Shown here piece by piece: positions 30,787 to 38,816 of a DNA stretch of 40,020 nucleotides. The stretch covers positions 1 to 40,020 of the forward strand of contig JAKLFY010000059.1 in NCBI GenBank assembly GCA_022710935.1, read 5' to 3'. This DNA is from Verrucomicrobiota bacterium (GTDB lineage: Bacteria; Verrucomicrobiota; Verrucomicrobiia; Limisphaerales; J093). A program made the position numbers and the translations under genes. Position 1 is the first letter of the stretch; each line of letters begins with the position of its first letter. The notes under the pieces are model-generated. The model made no database searches, was not told where the DNA came from, and saw nothing but the letters and a program-made list of their open reading frames with translations.

Positions 30787-31794
30787 ATGACCATGAGCCC
30801 TGGATATGATCCGAACGACGCTGCCGCAGCCCCTGCGGCGGCGGATGGTGACCAGTTGATGGTGGACGACGGCCCGATGGTGGAGGCCGACAACGCGAAG
30901 GACAGCTACTACTACGGGCTGGTGCAGAACGACATGATCACCCTGCTCAAGCCCCTGCTGGCGCGGCGGGGCTACCACGTGCGGTGGGGTGACGGCAGGC
31001 TCGAGGCGGAGTACGTGCAGGCACCGGAGACGCCGTGGCACTACGTCAAGCTCGCGAAGGGGCTGGACTGCTACCTGTGGCACTCGGTGTTCCACCAGAT
31101 CATCGGGCGGGCGACGGGGAAGGGGTCGTACGTGCCGACGAAGTGTCTCTCGTGCTTCAAGGTGGTGGTGAGGCCGAAAACGGTGGCGGGGCTGTTCAGC
31201 CTCATGAAGATCCAGCACGACTTCCCCTTCCCCTGCAAGTGCGGCATCGAGCTGCGGACGTACACGTCCGGGGCGTACGGCGGCTACCACTACGCGCAGG
31301 GGCTGGACGAGGGGCTGTGGATGTACGAGTACGTGCGGAAGGCCGTGGACGCCGCCGAGGATCTCGGCCCGGAGACGAGCGTGATCCTCAAGCGGGGCTG
31401 CACCGAGTACGAGAGGGCAGCAGGTCCGAGCGAGAACTGGACGAGCACGGCTGAGCAGCAGGTGCTCGAGCGGCGCGTGGAGCAGACCATCGCCCACGTG
31501 CCGAACATCCAGCCCATGCCGGCGCACATGGTGGCGCACGTGCATCGCAAGTGGATCGAGCACGCCGCGCAGATCGGCGACGAGACGTACAAGAAGTTCA
31601 CCGGCGGGTTGCCGTTGAGCCGCCCGGTGACGACGTACCACCACCTGGCCGACCCGTCGAACCTGCCGAAGCAACTCGAGGATGGGCGGTGGTCGTACAA
31701 GGGGGAGATGTACACGGCCGAAACCCTGCCGGACGAGGCGAAGCGCAACGCGAAGCTGCGGCAGACCGGGGCGGAGTGGCCCCACCAGAGGTGA
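30787..31794 (+). CDS. Unknown early protein with Cys cluster (335 aa)
   Basis: Start at ATG 30787 behind GGAGGTG. After a disordered acidic start, the body has CLSC (about 119-122) and CKC (about 147-149), spaced like a zinc site, and aromatic-rich segments (GAYGGYHYAQGLDEGLWMYE). The C-terminal third is helical and basic. It is the second largest early protein and looks well folded; I recognise no family. It might be a nucleic-acid-binding early protein. Confidence 0.6.
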   Translation: MTMSPGYDPNDAAAAPAAADGDQLMVDDGPMVEADNAKDSYYYGLVQNDMITLLKPLLARRGYHVRWGDGRLEAEYVQAPETPWHYVKLAKGLDCYLWHSVFHQIIGRATGKGSYVPTKCLSCFKVVVRPKTVAGLFSLMKIQHDFPFPCKCGIELRTYTSGAYGGYHYAQGLDEGLWMYEYVRKAVDAAEDLGPETSVILKRGCTEYERAAGPSENWTSTAEQQVLERRVEQTIAHVPNIQPMPAHMVAHVHRKWIEHAAQIGDETYKKFTGGLPLSRPVTTYHHLADPSNLPKQLEDGRWSYKGEMYTAETLPDEAKRNAKLRQTGAEWPHQR

Positions 31795-31797
31795 CGC

Positions 31798-32025
31798 ATG
31801 AGCCTCGGCTACGACCCTGCGACGATCCTGGGGTTCGCGGTGGAGTGGTTCGAGCGGCACGATGACAGCCGACCGCGCTGCACGTGCTCGACCAACCAGT
31901 GGGTGACGGAGACGCTGTCAACGAGCGTCCACAAGCCGGAGTGCCCGGTGTACGGCTTCGTGAAGAAGGGGTGGGAGTGGGGGGTGGACCGCTACATGGA
32001 GATGCAGAGCGATGGACACCCCTGA
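31798..32025 (+). CDS. Small Cys-containing protein
   Basis: 75 residues with GAGGTGACGC before the ATG. CTC (about 28-30), HKPEC and a Trp-rich end (KKGWEWGVDRYMEMQ). Unknown. Confidence 0.5.
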   Translation: MSLGYDPATILGFAVEWFERHDDSRPRCTCSTNQWVTETLSTSVHKPECPVYGFVKKGWEWGVDRYMEMQSDGHP

Positions 32026-32350
32026 CGCTTCCGTGCTGCTGTCCATGCTGCTCTTCGAGCCGGGGATGGTGACGCGGTTCCCGCTGCCGACGCATCCACA
32101 GCCTTCATACAACATGATGTGCTCATGTGGGCAAACACCGATACTCTCCGAGGTGCCCACGCAGACCAATCTCCGCACCGTGCGCTGCATCCACCGCCTG
32201 TACACCAGCGAGGAGTTCCAAGGGCACGTGTGGATCGGGCGGTGTGAGAAGTGCAGCCGGGTGTTCTACGCGGCGCGGCGAGACGCTGGGGTGCTCGCCA
32301 AGAAGCCGCTGAACGTGAAGCGGCACAAGGTCACCGTAGGGAAGCGGTAG
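32012..32350 (+). CDS. Zinc-ribbon protein
   Basis: 112 residues, start within the end of the previous gene. CSC (about 37-39) and CEKC (about 78-81), plus C and H at about 59-61, could form a ribbon. Basic end (KKPLNVKRHKVTVGKR), which suggests nucleic-acid binding. Confidence 0.55.
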   Translation: MDTPDASVLLSMLLFEPGMVTRFPLPTHPQPSYNMMCSCGQTPILSEVPTQTNLRTVRCIHRLYTSEEFQGHVWIGRCEKCSRVFYAARRDAGVLAKKPLNVKRHKVTVGKR

Positions 32351-32351
32351 G

Positions 32352-32555
32352 ATGGCCGAAAACGCCCTCTCCGCGGGCCTGTGCTGGCTCGGAGTCAGGA
32401 TGGTAGTCCTCCTGGTAGGGCACTACGTCCAATTCAACCTGGGGCCGTATAACCACGTCGCCGCACCCAAGCGCCGGCAGGTCGTGCCGCTCGGCTGCGG
32501 CTGCATGACATGGATGGATGAAGGGGGGCCGGAAGGATGCGACCTGTCAACCTAA
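32352..32555 (+). CDS. Small hypothetical protein
   Basis: 67 codons, one base after the previous stop. A hydrophobic stretch (GLCWLGVRMVVLLVG) may be membrane-bound, followed by a basic part and a Cys-Gly-Cys. Modest support; overlaps the next start. Confidence 0.4.
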   Translation: MAENALSAGLCWLGVRMVVLLVGHYVQFNLGPYNHVAAPKRRQVVPLGCGCMTWMDEGGPEGCDLST

Positions 32556-33700
32556 CCAACGGGATTTGTCACTGGTTCTCAATTACCTGCCTGGCCCTCT
32601 TCATCCCCCTTGCGGTGTGGGCCGGCTGCCTCGAAGACGAGGGGCTGATGCGGTCGTCGATCAACTGCCTCGGGATGCCCACCATCGACAAGTTCTTCGA
32701 CCCGATGGTGTTCACCTGGAAGGGCAAGACGTACCTCACGGTCAACGACGGGAATGAGCTGGAGGTATGGGATGCGACGGACCCGGAGCATCCCGTAGCT
32801 CGGGGGCAGAGCAACTTCAACGTCGACAACATGGGGGACTCAGACTACGACCTGCTGAATCAGTCCATCTGCGACGACTGCCGCTACGGGGTGGGGGTGT
32901 GGAAGCTCGGGCAGGTAGTGTTTGACCTTGGTACTGGCGCAGCGCCGACCTGGGGCGTGAGGAAGTTCTACGGCACCAGTTCCGATCCACGGGGAGCCTT
33001 CACATACAGCGCCGGGGCGGCGCAGTATCTGATCGCCAAGCACCTGCCGGGTGACCTCGGGGGCGAGGGGACGGTGTATCGAATTGGGACACCGTCAGAT
33101 TTGACCGCGCTCCAGAAGATCGACGTGCCAGGTGTCAGCAAGATCTCCAACGGGATCAGGCTCGGCAACTACCTCTACCTCGGCATGACCGACAACCGCC
33201 TGTACCTGTTCCGACTCGAGGGCGAGACGCTGGTGTACGCCGGCACCCTGAGTGGGCGCGGGTTCATGCTGCGCGGCAAGAGCGTAGCGGTGAGCGACGG
33301 GCGCATGGTCACGGCGTTCCTTGATGGGGCGAAACTGTGGGACGTGAGCAGCCCTGCCACGCCGGCGTTGCTCTGGAGCCTGCCGGGAGACTACCGCTAC
33401 GCGGCGCTGTCCGAGGACTTCCTGTGGCTGACCGACGCTGGCGACCGCGTCAGCACCTATCACCTCCGCAACCCGCGCAGCCCGACGCTGATGGACGAGG
33501 AGTTCTGGGATGGGGACAACCCATGGAACATTCACAGCGAGTGCGACTGGGAGACGGGATCGACGTTCGCTGGTGATCAGTTGTTCATGGCGCGGTACGC
33601 CGTGGTGCAGCAGATCGGTTTCGAGCACTGTCCGCCGCCGGAACCGATCTTCGCGGACGGATTCGAGAGTGGGACGACTGGGGGATGGAGTGAGCCATGA
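32537..33700 (+). CDS. Secreted beta-propeller protein (LVIVD-like) with DGFESG-type C-terminus
   Basis: 387 residues. The N-terminus has a signal segment (about 13-30) ending AVWAGC, giving either a signal peptidase I site or a lipobox-like Cys31. The body has repeated blades of the LVIVD/YVTN type (KTYLTVNDGNELEVWDATD, GKLWDVSS-like, RVSTYHLRNPRSP). The end FADGFESGTTGGWS is a motif I know from secreted proteins of Gram-negative bacteria such as Xanthomonadales. This is a bacterial-type surface protein in a phage early arm, so probable recent acquisition. It might block superinfection or change the host surface; inference. Confidence 0.7.
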   Translation: MRPVNLTNGICHWFSITCLALFIPLAVWAGCLEDEGLMRSSINCLGMPTIDKFFDPMVFTWKGKTYLTVNDGNELEVWDATDPEHPVARGQSNFNVDNMGDSDYDLLNQSICDDCRYGVGVWKLGQVVFDLGTGAAPTWGVRKFYGTSSDPRGAFTYSAGAAQYLIAKHLPGDLGGEGTVYRIGTPSDLTALQKIDVPGVSKISNGIRLGNYLYLGMTDNRLYLFRLEGETLVYAGTLSGRGFMLRGKSVAVSDGRMVTAFLDGAKLWDVSSPATPALLWSLPGDYRYAALSEDFLWLTDAGDRVSTYHLRNPRSPTLMDEEFWDGDNPWNIHSECDWETGSTFAGDQLFMARYAVVQQIGFEHCPPPEPIFADGFESGTTGGWSEP

Positions 33701-33879
33701 GAAACGAAGGCTGGACGTGGGGAGACTTGGCCGGGGAGTTGATCGCTCGCGGCATCGACCCGGATAGCGTGGACATCAACGGGGTGCTCGACGCTCCGCT
33801 GCCTGAGATCGCCGCAAGGTGCATCGAGCGCGGAGTGGACTACGAGCCACCGCAACCGGAGGCCCACGATGCCGGATGA
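33697..33879 (+). CDS. Small acidic protein
   Basis: 60 residues, ATG overlaps the stop of the propeller gene. Helical: DLAGELIARGIDPDSVDING, then LPEIAARCIERG. Its end overlaps the repeated translation-start cassette. Unknown function. Confidence 0.5.
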   Translation: MRNEGWTWGDLAGELIARGIDPDSVDINGVLDAPLPEIAARCIERGVDYEPPQPEAHDAG

Positions 33880-33881
33880 CA
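33858..33881 (+). repeat. 24-bp translation-start cassette, copy 1
   Basis: Identical to 35045-35068. It contains GGAGG, a short spacer, ATG and the codons for PDD. Here it starts a 9-codon ORF (33869-33898) whose stop overlaps the ATG of the next gene at 33895. In copy 2 it starts the 81-residue gene at 35056. Confidence 0.85.
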
Positions 33882-33898
33882 GGGAGACAACACGATGA
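33869..33898 (+). pseudogene. 9-codon remnant or leader ORF
   Basis: MPDDRETTR then TGA; the same first residues and ribosome site as the gene at 35056. Either a remnant of a duplicated gene or a leader that couples translation to 33895. Confidence 0.45.
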
Positions 33899-34521
33899 GC
33901 AACTATACAGCATGGGTCGTTCAATATCTACACCTCCCCGCGCCCACGGGGGGACCAGTAGTCCGCGAGAACTGGGAAACGCTGTGGTGGACCGCAGCGG
34001 GAGATGCCCGCGATGCCATCGACACATACGATAGGCTCCGCGCAGTTGGCAAGGGGTCGTATCAGTTCGCCAGGGACGCCGGCTTCGTGCGGCTTGCCAA
34101 GATTGAGTTGACCGGTCCGGGCCGCGGCACCGTTGCAGCAATGGGCGTGCCTCAAGTCGATGGACAGATATGCTGCCTCAACTGCGGCACCCACTCGCCG
34201 CTGTCTCTATTTCCACACCGGGATGGCCTGGGGCAGGTCGGTGGCGTTCTCATCCTCTGTGATCGTTGCCGGGGGCGTTTCGCCGGGCAGCATTTGGCAA
34301 TATCGGTGACAGAGCCGATGCCCGACTGTCCGCCGGAGAAAGCGGGCCCCCCAATTGAGGAGCCCAAGGATGAGTCGGGTGTTATCCATGCGGCCCTGAA
34401 TCTCTGGAAAGTTTACTGCGAGTCGGGAACCATCCCCGATGCGTATCTTGTGCTAAACCCTGCAATCATCAAGTTGCGCGCCGCCCTCGTTGCCGCCGGG
34501 GCCATAGCCGATGACCCCTAA
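33895..34521 (+). CDS. Zinc-ribbon protein (208 aa)
   Basis: CCLNC (about 82-86) and CDRC (about 112-115) form a zinc ribbon in the middle. N-terminal domain beta/alpha (WETLWWTAAGDARDAIDTYD). C-terminal helical (ALNLWKVYCESGTIPDAYLV). Unknown role. Confidence 0.6.
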   Translation: MSNYTAWVVQYLHLPAPTGGPVVRENWETLWWTAAGDARDAIDTYDRLRAVGKGSYQFARDAGFVRLAKIELTGPGRGTVAAMGVPQVDGQICCLNCGTHSPLSLFPHRDGLGQVGGVLILCDRCRGRFAGQHLAISVTEPMPDCPPEKAGPPIEEPKDESGVIHAALNLWKVYCESGTIPDAYLVLNPAIIKLRAALVAAGAIADDP

Positions 34522-34813
34522 TAACGTCGCCCGGCTATCCGAGTATCGGCCCCACCTGTCTGGAGAGGCGTTTTGCCATGCCTGCAAGCACAGATGGGCG
34601 GCCGTTGTCCCTGTGGGGACTTTCATCTTTGAGTGCCAATCGTGTCACCGGATGTTCGGTACTCTCTATGGCTACGTCGCGCTAGCAGACGGTGTCACAA
34701 GGTGGGTCTGCGCGACGTGTGGGTGTGATCTGTGGTCGGCGATGTTGGCCGCTGACGGGTCGCGGTGGCTGGTCTGCTGTGGCTGCGGTGCTGAGAGCGC
34801 GTGGGAGGGATAG
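34511..34813 (+). CDS. Double zinc-ribbon protein
   Basis: 100 residues with CHAC (about 22-25), CQSC (about 42-45), CATC (about 67-70) and CCGC (about 89-92): two ribbons. The HACKHRWAAVVPVGT pattern (cysteine pair, then HRW and a beta strand) is common in small phage zinc proteins. Start overlaps the previous stop region. Confidence 0.65.
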   Translation: MTPNNVARLSEYRPHLSGEAFCHACKHRWAAVVPVGTFIFECQSCHRMFGTLYGYVALADGVTRWVCATCGCDLWSAMLAADGSRWLVCCGCGAESAWEG

Positions 34814-35074
34814 ATGAGCAATGATCAGAATGACAAAGCAATCCAGCCGTCCGACCTCTACGACGCGTGGCTTGCTGGGGCAAGAGAGGGATGGTGGCGT
34901 AGGCGCGTGCCGTATTCTCCCCCTCCGAAGCTCTTGGAAAAGGGTGCCGAGACATACGTCAAGTTGATGCTGCTGAATCGTGGTCTCCTCTACTCGTTTG
35001 ATCCTGAAGTGGAACGGGTGTGTAGAGAGCAACGCCCAAGCGGGGGAGGCCCACGATGCCGGATGACATCCTGA
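34814..35074 (+). CDS. Small hypothetical protein
   Basis: 86 residues, starting right after the previous stop (TAGATG). Helical with basic/aromatic patch (AREGWWRRRVPYSPPPK). Ends inside copy 2 of the start cassette. Confidence 0.5.
   Translation: MSNDQNDKAIQPSDLYDAWLAGAREGWWRRRVPYSPPPKLLEKGAETYVKLMLLNRGLLYSFDPEVERVCREQRPSGGGPRCRMTS
35045..35068 (+). repeat. 24-bp translation-start cassette, copy 2
   Basis: Exact match to 33858-33881. Carries the ribosome site and first codons of the gene at 35056. Confidence 0.85.
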
Positions 35075-35301
35075 AGTGGCTGCGATTCTGGAGCGATGAC
35101 ATTGGGGCTTTGATCCCGTCGGCACAGGTGGCAACCGTGAAGGAAGCCGCCGACGAGATCGAGCGCCTTCGTTCCGTGCTGGAGGCGGCGCGGGGGAGGT
35201 GCCATTATCTGATCGAACAGAACACAACGGACGACTTCGCCGGAGCGCTACTCGGCGCTGGTGTGAATAGCATTCTCCGCGCTCTGGACGGTGAGCCATG
35301 A
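35056..35301 (+). CDS. Small helical protein
   Basis: 81 residues; GGAGG site from the repeated cassette. Helix AADEIERLRSVLEAARGRC resembles short coiled coils of phage early proteins. The stop overlaps the next start. Confidence 0.55.
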   Translation: MPDDILKWLRFWSDDIGALIPSAQVATVKEAADEIERLRSVLEAARGRCHYLIEQNTTDDFAGALLGAGVNSILRALDGEP

Positions 35302-35552
35302 GTCCGTACTGTTGCCCAGTTTGCAGAGGTACGGGATCGGTTTCCATACCACCCGGTGTCCCTGGGGATCTGGATAGTTTCTTGTCTGGATCTTCGGGTC
35401 CCTGGGAGTGCCGAGCCTGTCACGGAACTGGAATTCTGTGGGACCCGCCTATCCAGAATCCCATCCAGAAAAGTCTGGATAGAGGTGTGGATAACCAGTC
35501 AGTGGACACTGAGCCATGCCCGACGTGCGGCGGGAGCGGGAGGAAGGGATGA
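35298..35552 (+). CDS. DnaJ-type zinc-finger protein
   Basis: 84 residues with three CxxCxGxG motifs: CPVCRGTG (about 6-13), CRACHGTG (38-45), CPTCGGSG (about 74-81). DnaJ central domains have four. Its coding DNA also holds the iteron cluster and a DnaA box. Short, so perhaps a zinc-binding accessory factor for replication. Confidence 0.65.
   Translation: MSPYCCPVCRGTGSVSIPPGVPGDLDSFLSGSSGPWECRACHGTGILWDPPIQNPIQKSLDRGVDNQSVDTEPCPTCGGSGRKG
35369..35494. repeat. TCTGGAT iteron cluster with consensus DnaA box; origin candidate
   Basis: TCTGGAT or its complement occurs five times: 35369, 35385, 35451 (minus), 35463 (minus), 35474. Two of them form a 9-bp inverted repeat (35449-35457 with 35474-35482). 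TGTGGATAA at 35486-35494 is the exact complement of the DnaA box TTATCCACA. Located inside the DnaJ-like gene and just before the helicase operon. Confidence 0.6.
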
Positions 35553-37216
35553 GACTCTCCTTCCTTCCTGACCGCCTATGCCTGATCGGGGCTGACGCGG
35601 TGCACTCGGCCCGCTTCGGCGCCATCCCCGGCGCACGGTGGAACAAGAGCCAGTTGTGCTGGGAGTACCCCCGCTCACCATTCGCGGCGCAGTCCATCGT
35701 CACCACTGCCAAGCGCAAGGGCATTCAGATGCACGTGGACACCGAGATCGGCGACCTGCTGAAACAGTTCACCGCCATCATGGACGCCAAGAAATGGAAG
35801 GGCGACGGGGAGTGGATCACGCGCTTCCCACCAGGGTACTGGCACACGCGGACCAGACCCTGGGCGCACCAGTGGCGGGCATCGCAGTTCATCAAGGACA
35901 TGACCGCCGCCTACCTCGCCCTCGACATGGGCACCGGGAAGACGCTGGTCGCGATCAACGAGGTGCTCCGCACCAAGGCGCAGTCCACCCTGATCATCTG
36001 TCCGAAGTCAGTGCTCGACGTGTGGGCCAATGAGTTTGCCATCCACGTCCCCGAGGACGCCATGCCCGACGTGCGTATTCTCACCGAGCCCACCTCCAAG
36101 GACAAGGCTGTGGAGGCACAGTGGCACGCGACGATGGCGCAGGCCAGGGAGAAGGCGCTGGTGCTGCTGGTGAACTACGAGTCCGCATGGCGCGGCGACC
36201 TCGGGGCGTGGCTGCTCAAGCGGCGGTGGGACATGGTGATCCTCGACGAGGCGCACAAGTGCAAGGGTAACAGCACCCAGGTGAGTCGCTGGGCGGCGCG
36301 GCTGCACCACTCAGCCGCCCGCCGGCTGTGCCTCTCCGGCACGCCCATCCCAAACAACCAGCTCGACGTGTTCGGGCAGTTCCGGTTCCTCGACCCGGCG
36401 CTCTTCGGCGCCAACTTCACCAAGTTCAAGGCTAAGTATTGCCGCATGGGCGGCTATGGGCAGTACGAGATTGTGGAGTGGCTGCACCAGGACGAGTTCA
36501 AGCTCCGCATGGATGCAATCACTTTCCGCGTGGACAAGTCTGTGCTAGATTTGCCAAGTACCATGAGCATCGACCGCTACTGCACGCTCGAGCCGGACAC
36601 TGAAGCCGCTCGGGTGTACAAGAGCGTGAAGAACGAGTTCGTAGCAGACGTACAGAGCGGCATCGTGACCGCCGCCAACGCGCTCACCAGACTCCTCAGA
36701 CTCCAGCAGATCACGAGCGGTTTCGTCGGCACCGAGGGCCACGGGGAGCAGTGGCTCGGTGACCACAAGCTGGAGCTGCTGCAGGAGGTGCTCGAGGGCA
36801 TCGACCCGAGCGAGACGGTGGTGGTGTTCTGCCGCTTCCGGGCCGACCTCGGGGTGGTGAAGTTCCTCGCGGAGAAGCTCGACCGGAAGTGGGGCGAGCT
36901 GTCCGGCACTCAGAACGACCTCGTGGCCGGTCAAGTGCCGGAGGACATCAAGGTCCTCGGCGTGCAGATCCAGGCGGGCGGGCTCGGGGTGAACCTCGTG
37001 CGGGCGCGATTCTGCGTGTTCTACAGCGTCGGGTTCTCGCTCGCCGACTACGAGCAGGCGAAGGCGCGGGTGCACCGGGGCGGGCAGACGAGGAACGTGA
37101 CGTACATCCACCTCATCGCCAAGCACACGGTCGATCAGCAGGTGTACAAGGCGCTGGCGGGGAAGAAGGAAGTGGTGGACGAGATCATGGAAGCAGTCAA
37201 GAGAGGTGACGTATGA
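35549..37216 (+). CDS. SNF2-family DNA helicase/ATPase
   Basis: 555 residues; ATG overlaps the previous stop, GGGAGG upstream. PWAHQWRA (104-111), motif I DMGTGKT (126-132), DEAH (233-236), SGTP (263-266), motifs V and VI QAGGLGVNLV and ARVHRGGQTRNV (about 485-525). N-terminal 80 residues may be a small DNA-binding domain of the HARP-like kind (RLSFLPDRLCLIGAD, ARWNKSQLCWEYP). Such enzymes remodel forks or displace proteins. First gene of a tight run to the end of the window. Confidence 0.85.
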   Translation: MRLSFLPDRLCLIGADAVHSARFGAIPGARWNKSQLCWEYPRSPFAAQSIVTTAKRKGIQMHVDTEIGDLLKQFTAIMDAKKWKGDGEWITRFPPGYWHTRTRPWAHQWRASQFIKDMTAAYLALDMGTGKTLVAINEVLRTKAQSTLIICPKSVLDVWANEFAIHVPEDAMPDVRILTEPTSKDKAVEAQWHATMAQAREKALVLLVNYESAWRGDLGAWLLKRRWDMVILDEAHKCKGNSTQVSRWAARLHHSAARRLCLSGTPIPNNQLDVFGQFRFLDPALFGANFTKFKAKYCRMGGYGQYEIVEWLHQDEFKLRMDAITFRVDKSVLDLPSTMSIDRYCTLEPDTEAARVYKSVKNEFVADVQSGIVTAANALTRLLRLQQITSGFVGTEGHGEQWLGDHKLELLQEVLEGIDPSETVVVFCRFRADLGVVKFLAEKLDRKWGELSGTQNDLVAGQVPEDIKVLGVQIQAGGLGVNLVRARFCVFYSVGFSLADYEQAKARVHRGGQTRNVTYIHLIAKHTVDQQVYKALAGKKEVVDEIMEAVKRGDV

Positions 37217-37467
37217 CTTGGGACGAATGGGTGGAGGCCAACCCGCTGAAGCGGTGGATGGTGGAGCACGGGGTGACGCAGACGCAGGTCGCCAGTCACT
37301 TCGGCCGCTCCCCGTTCACCGTCTACACATGGCTGCGCGGCATTCGGCCGGACTACCACAACTCCCAGTGGTTCTGGGACGGGCTGCGCGACCTCACCAA
37401 TGACCCGGACATCGAGGACGCATGGCGGGAGTGGGAGAAGATCAAGCCCCGGATCGGAGGCGTGTGA
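37213..37467 (+). CDS. XRE-type helix-turn-helix protein
   Basis: 84 residues. The HTH is about 18-46 (GVTQTQVASHFGRSPFTVYTW, in two overlapping parts). Overlaps both neighbours. Might regulate early or replication genes; no operator assigned, although the inverted repeats at 26266 and 26647 are candidates. Confidence 0.65.
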   Translation: MTWDEWVEANPLKRWMVEHGVTQTQVASHFGRSPFTVYTWLRGIRPDYHNSQWFWDGLRDLTNDPDIEDAWREWEKIKPRIGGV

Positions 37468-37865
37468 TGACCCCCGACGAGATGCTGAAGACGTTCGTCG
37501 CGCTCGAGAAGGACCGCCGCATGGCCGAGGATGCGCTGGAGGGCATCAAGCAGCAGCTCGCCGCTTTGCAGGAGCCGCTACAGGAGCACTTCATGGCGCA
37601 GGGCATCCAGCGGATTGCCCTCGACGGCCTGACGGTGTACCTCGAGACCAAGCCGAAGGTGCGGCCGAAGGACGGGAAGGACAAGGTGATCGAGGCGCTG
37701 CGGTCCACCGGGCACGACGAGTTGGTGAAGGTGGACTACCACTGGACGCAGCTCAACGCGCTGGTGAAGGGCTACATGAGCGACGGCACCGACCTGCCCC
37801 CGGCGCTCGCCGAGGCCGTCGAGGTGGTGGACGAGTACGCAATCAGGACGAGGAGGTCATCGTGA
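37467..37865 (+). CDS. Replication-module protein, unknown (132 aa)
   Basis: ATG 37467 after the previous stop. Coiled coil start (FVALEKDRRMAEDALEGIKQ), then a beta/alpha domain (IQRIALDGLTVYLETKPKV; GYMSDGTDLPPALAEAVEVV). This kind of protein occurs next to SSB and helicase genes in other phages. Function unknown. Confidence 0.55.
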   Translation: MTPDEMLKTFVALEKDRRMAEDALEGIKQQLAALQEPLQEHFMAQGIQRIALDGLTVYLETKPKVRPKDGKDKVIEALRSTGHDELVKVDYHWTQLNALVKGYMSDGTDLPPALAEAVEVVDEYAIRTRRSS

Positions 37866-38074
37866 ACAGGATTCTGTTGACCGTGCGGCTGTGTCAGGAC
37901 GACGAGAGCCGTCCGCTTCACAACGACAAGGCGTGGGACCGGCAGTTCTGGGTGGCGACGAAGACGGACCTCGCGTGGGCGTTCGACACCATCGAGATCG
38001 AGGCCCACAAGCTGTTCGAGTTCGCCGACGAGGGCGTGGCCGAGACGTTCGACAAGGAGGGTGACCATGAGTGA
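37862..38074 (+). CDS. Small protein in replication operon
   Basis: 70 residues from a GTG overlapping the previous stop (GTGA). Alpha/beta with FWVATKTDLAWAFDTIEIEA. The end overlaps the next start. Unknown. Confidence 0.5.
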   Translation: MNRILLTVRLCQDDESRPLHNDKAWDRQFWVATKTDLAWAFDTIEIEAHKLFEFADEGVAETFDKEGDHE

Positions 38075-38816
38075 GAAAAGCAAGATGACGGTGTACCTCG
38101 ACGAGGAGAAGCCGAGCTTCCTCGTCCTCACCAACGGCATCGAGGCCACGAAGGCCATCGTGCGGACCAACCTCGGTGGCGAGCCGATCCGGGTGACCGA
38201 CCTCGACCGCGCCGTCAACCCGGCGGGAAAGAGCACCAAGTGGGAGATCCCCGGCCTCGGAGACGAGGCGGAGCAGGCGAGCGAGATCACCGGCGTGGTG
38301 CTCTGCCAGCAGCCCTACCGCATCTACTGGAAGGTGGAGTTCAAGGGCGGCGGCTCGCCACCCGACTGCATCAGCATCGACACCATCCACGGGCAGGGCT
38401 CGCCCGGTGGTGAGTGCGCGAAGTGCCCATTCAACGAGTGGGGCTCCGGCAAGACGCCGAACAGCAAGGCGTGCTCCTTCCGGCGGCGCGTGTTCATTCT
38501 GCGGCCCGAGGAGATGCTCCCGATGCAGCTCACCCTGTCGCCCATCAACGCCGGGGCGCTCAAGACCTACGGCTTGCGCCTGATGAACAAGCGTCAGCTC
38601 CAACTCCACCACGTGACCACCCGCGTGAGCCTCCAGACCGCGACGAGCAAGAACGGCTTCGAGTACGCCAAGGCGGTGTTCGCTCTCGTCGACGTGCTGC
38701 CGAGGGATGTGGCCGAGGCGATGGACAACTACAAGCACTTCCTCGAGCCGCAGCTTCTCGGTATGCAGATCCTCGACGAGCCGGCGCAGCAGCCGGAGGA
38801 AGACGTGCCGTTCTGA
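38067..38816 (+). CDS. Single-strand DNA-binding-like protein with acidic tip
   Basis: 249 residues, ATG 38067 behind GGAGGGTG. It ends EEDVPF, very like the DDDIPF tip that bacterial SSB uses to recruit partners. A cysteine cluster (C101, C117, C120, C136) may hold zinc. The body is beta-rich (GVVLCQQPYRIYWKVEFKG; QLQLHHVTTRVSLQTAT). Next to helicase and primase genes. Fold not proved, so SSB-like is an inference from tip and context. Confidence 0.6.
   Translation: MSEKSKMTVYLDEEKPSFLVLTNGIEATKAIVRTNLGGEPIRVTDLDRAVNPAGKSTKWEIPGLGDEAEQASEITGVVLCQQPYRIYWKVEFKGGGSPPDCISIDTIHGQGSPGGECAKCPFNEWGSGKTPNSKACSFRRRVFILRPEEMLPMQLTLSPINAGALKTYGLRLMNKRQLQLHHVTTRVSLQTATSKNGFEYAKAVFALVDVLPRDVAEAMDNYKHFLEPQLLGMQILDEPAQQPEEDVPF

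Noticed and set aside
30739-31860. 373-codon minus-strand ORF
   Set aside because: Shadow of the 30787 gene; Arg/His/Pro-rich and without a ribosome site.
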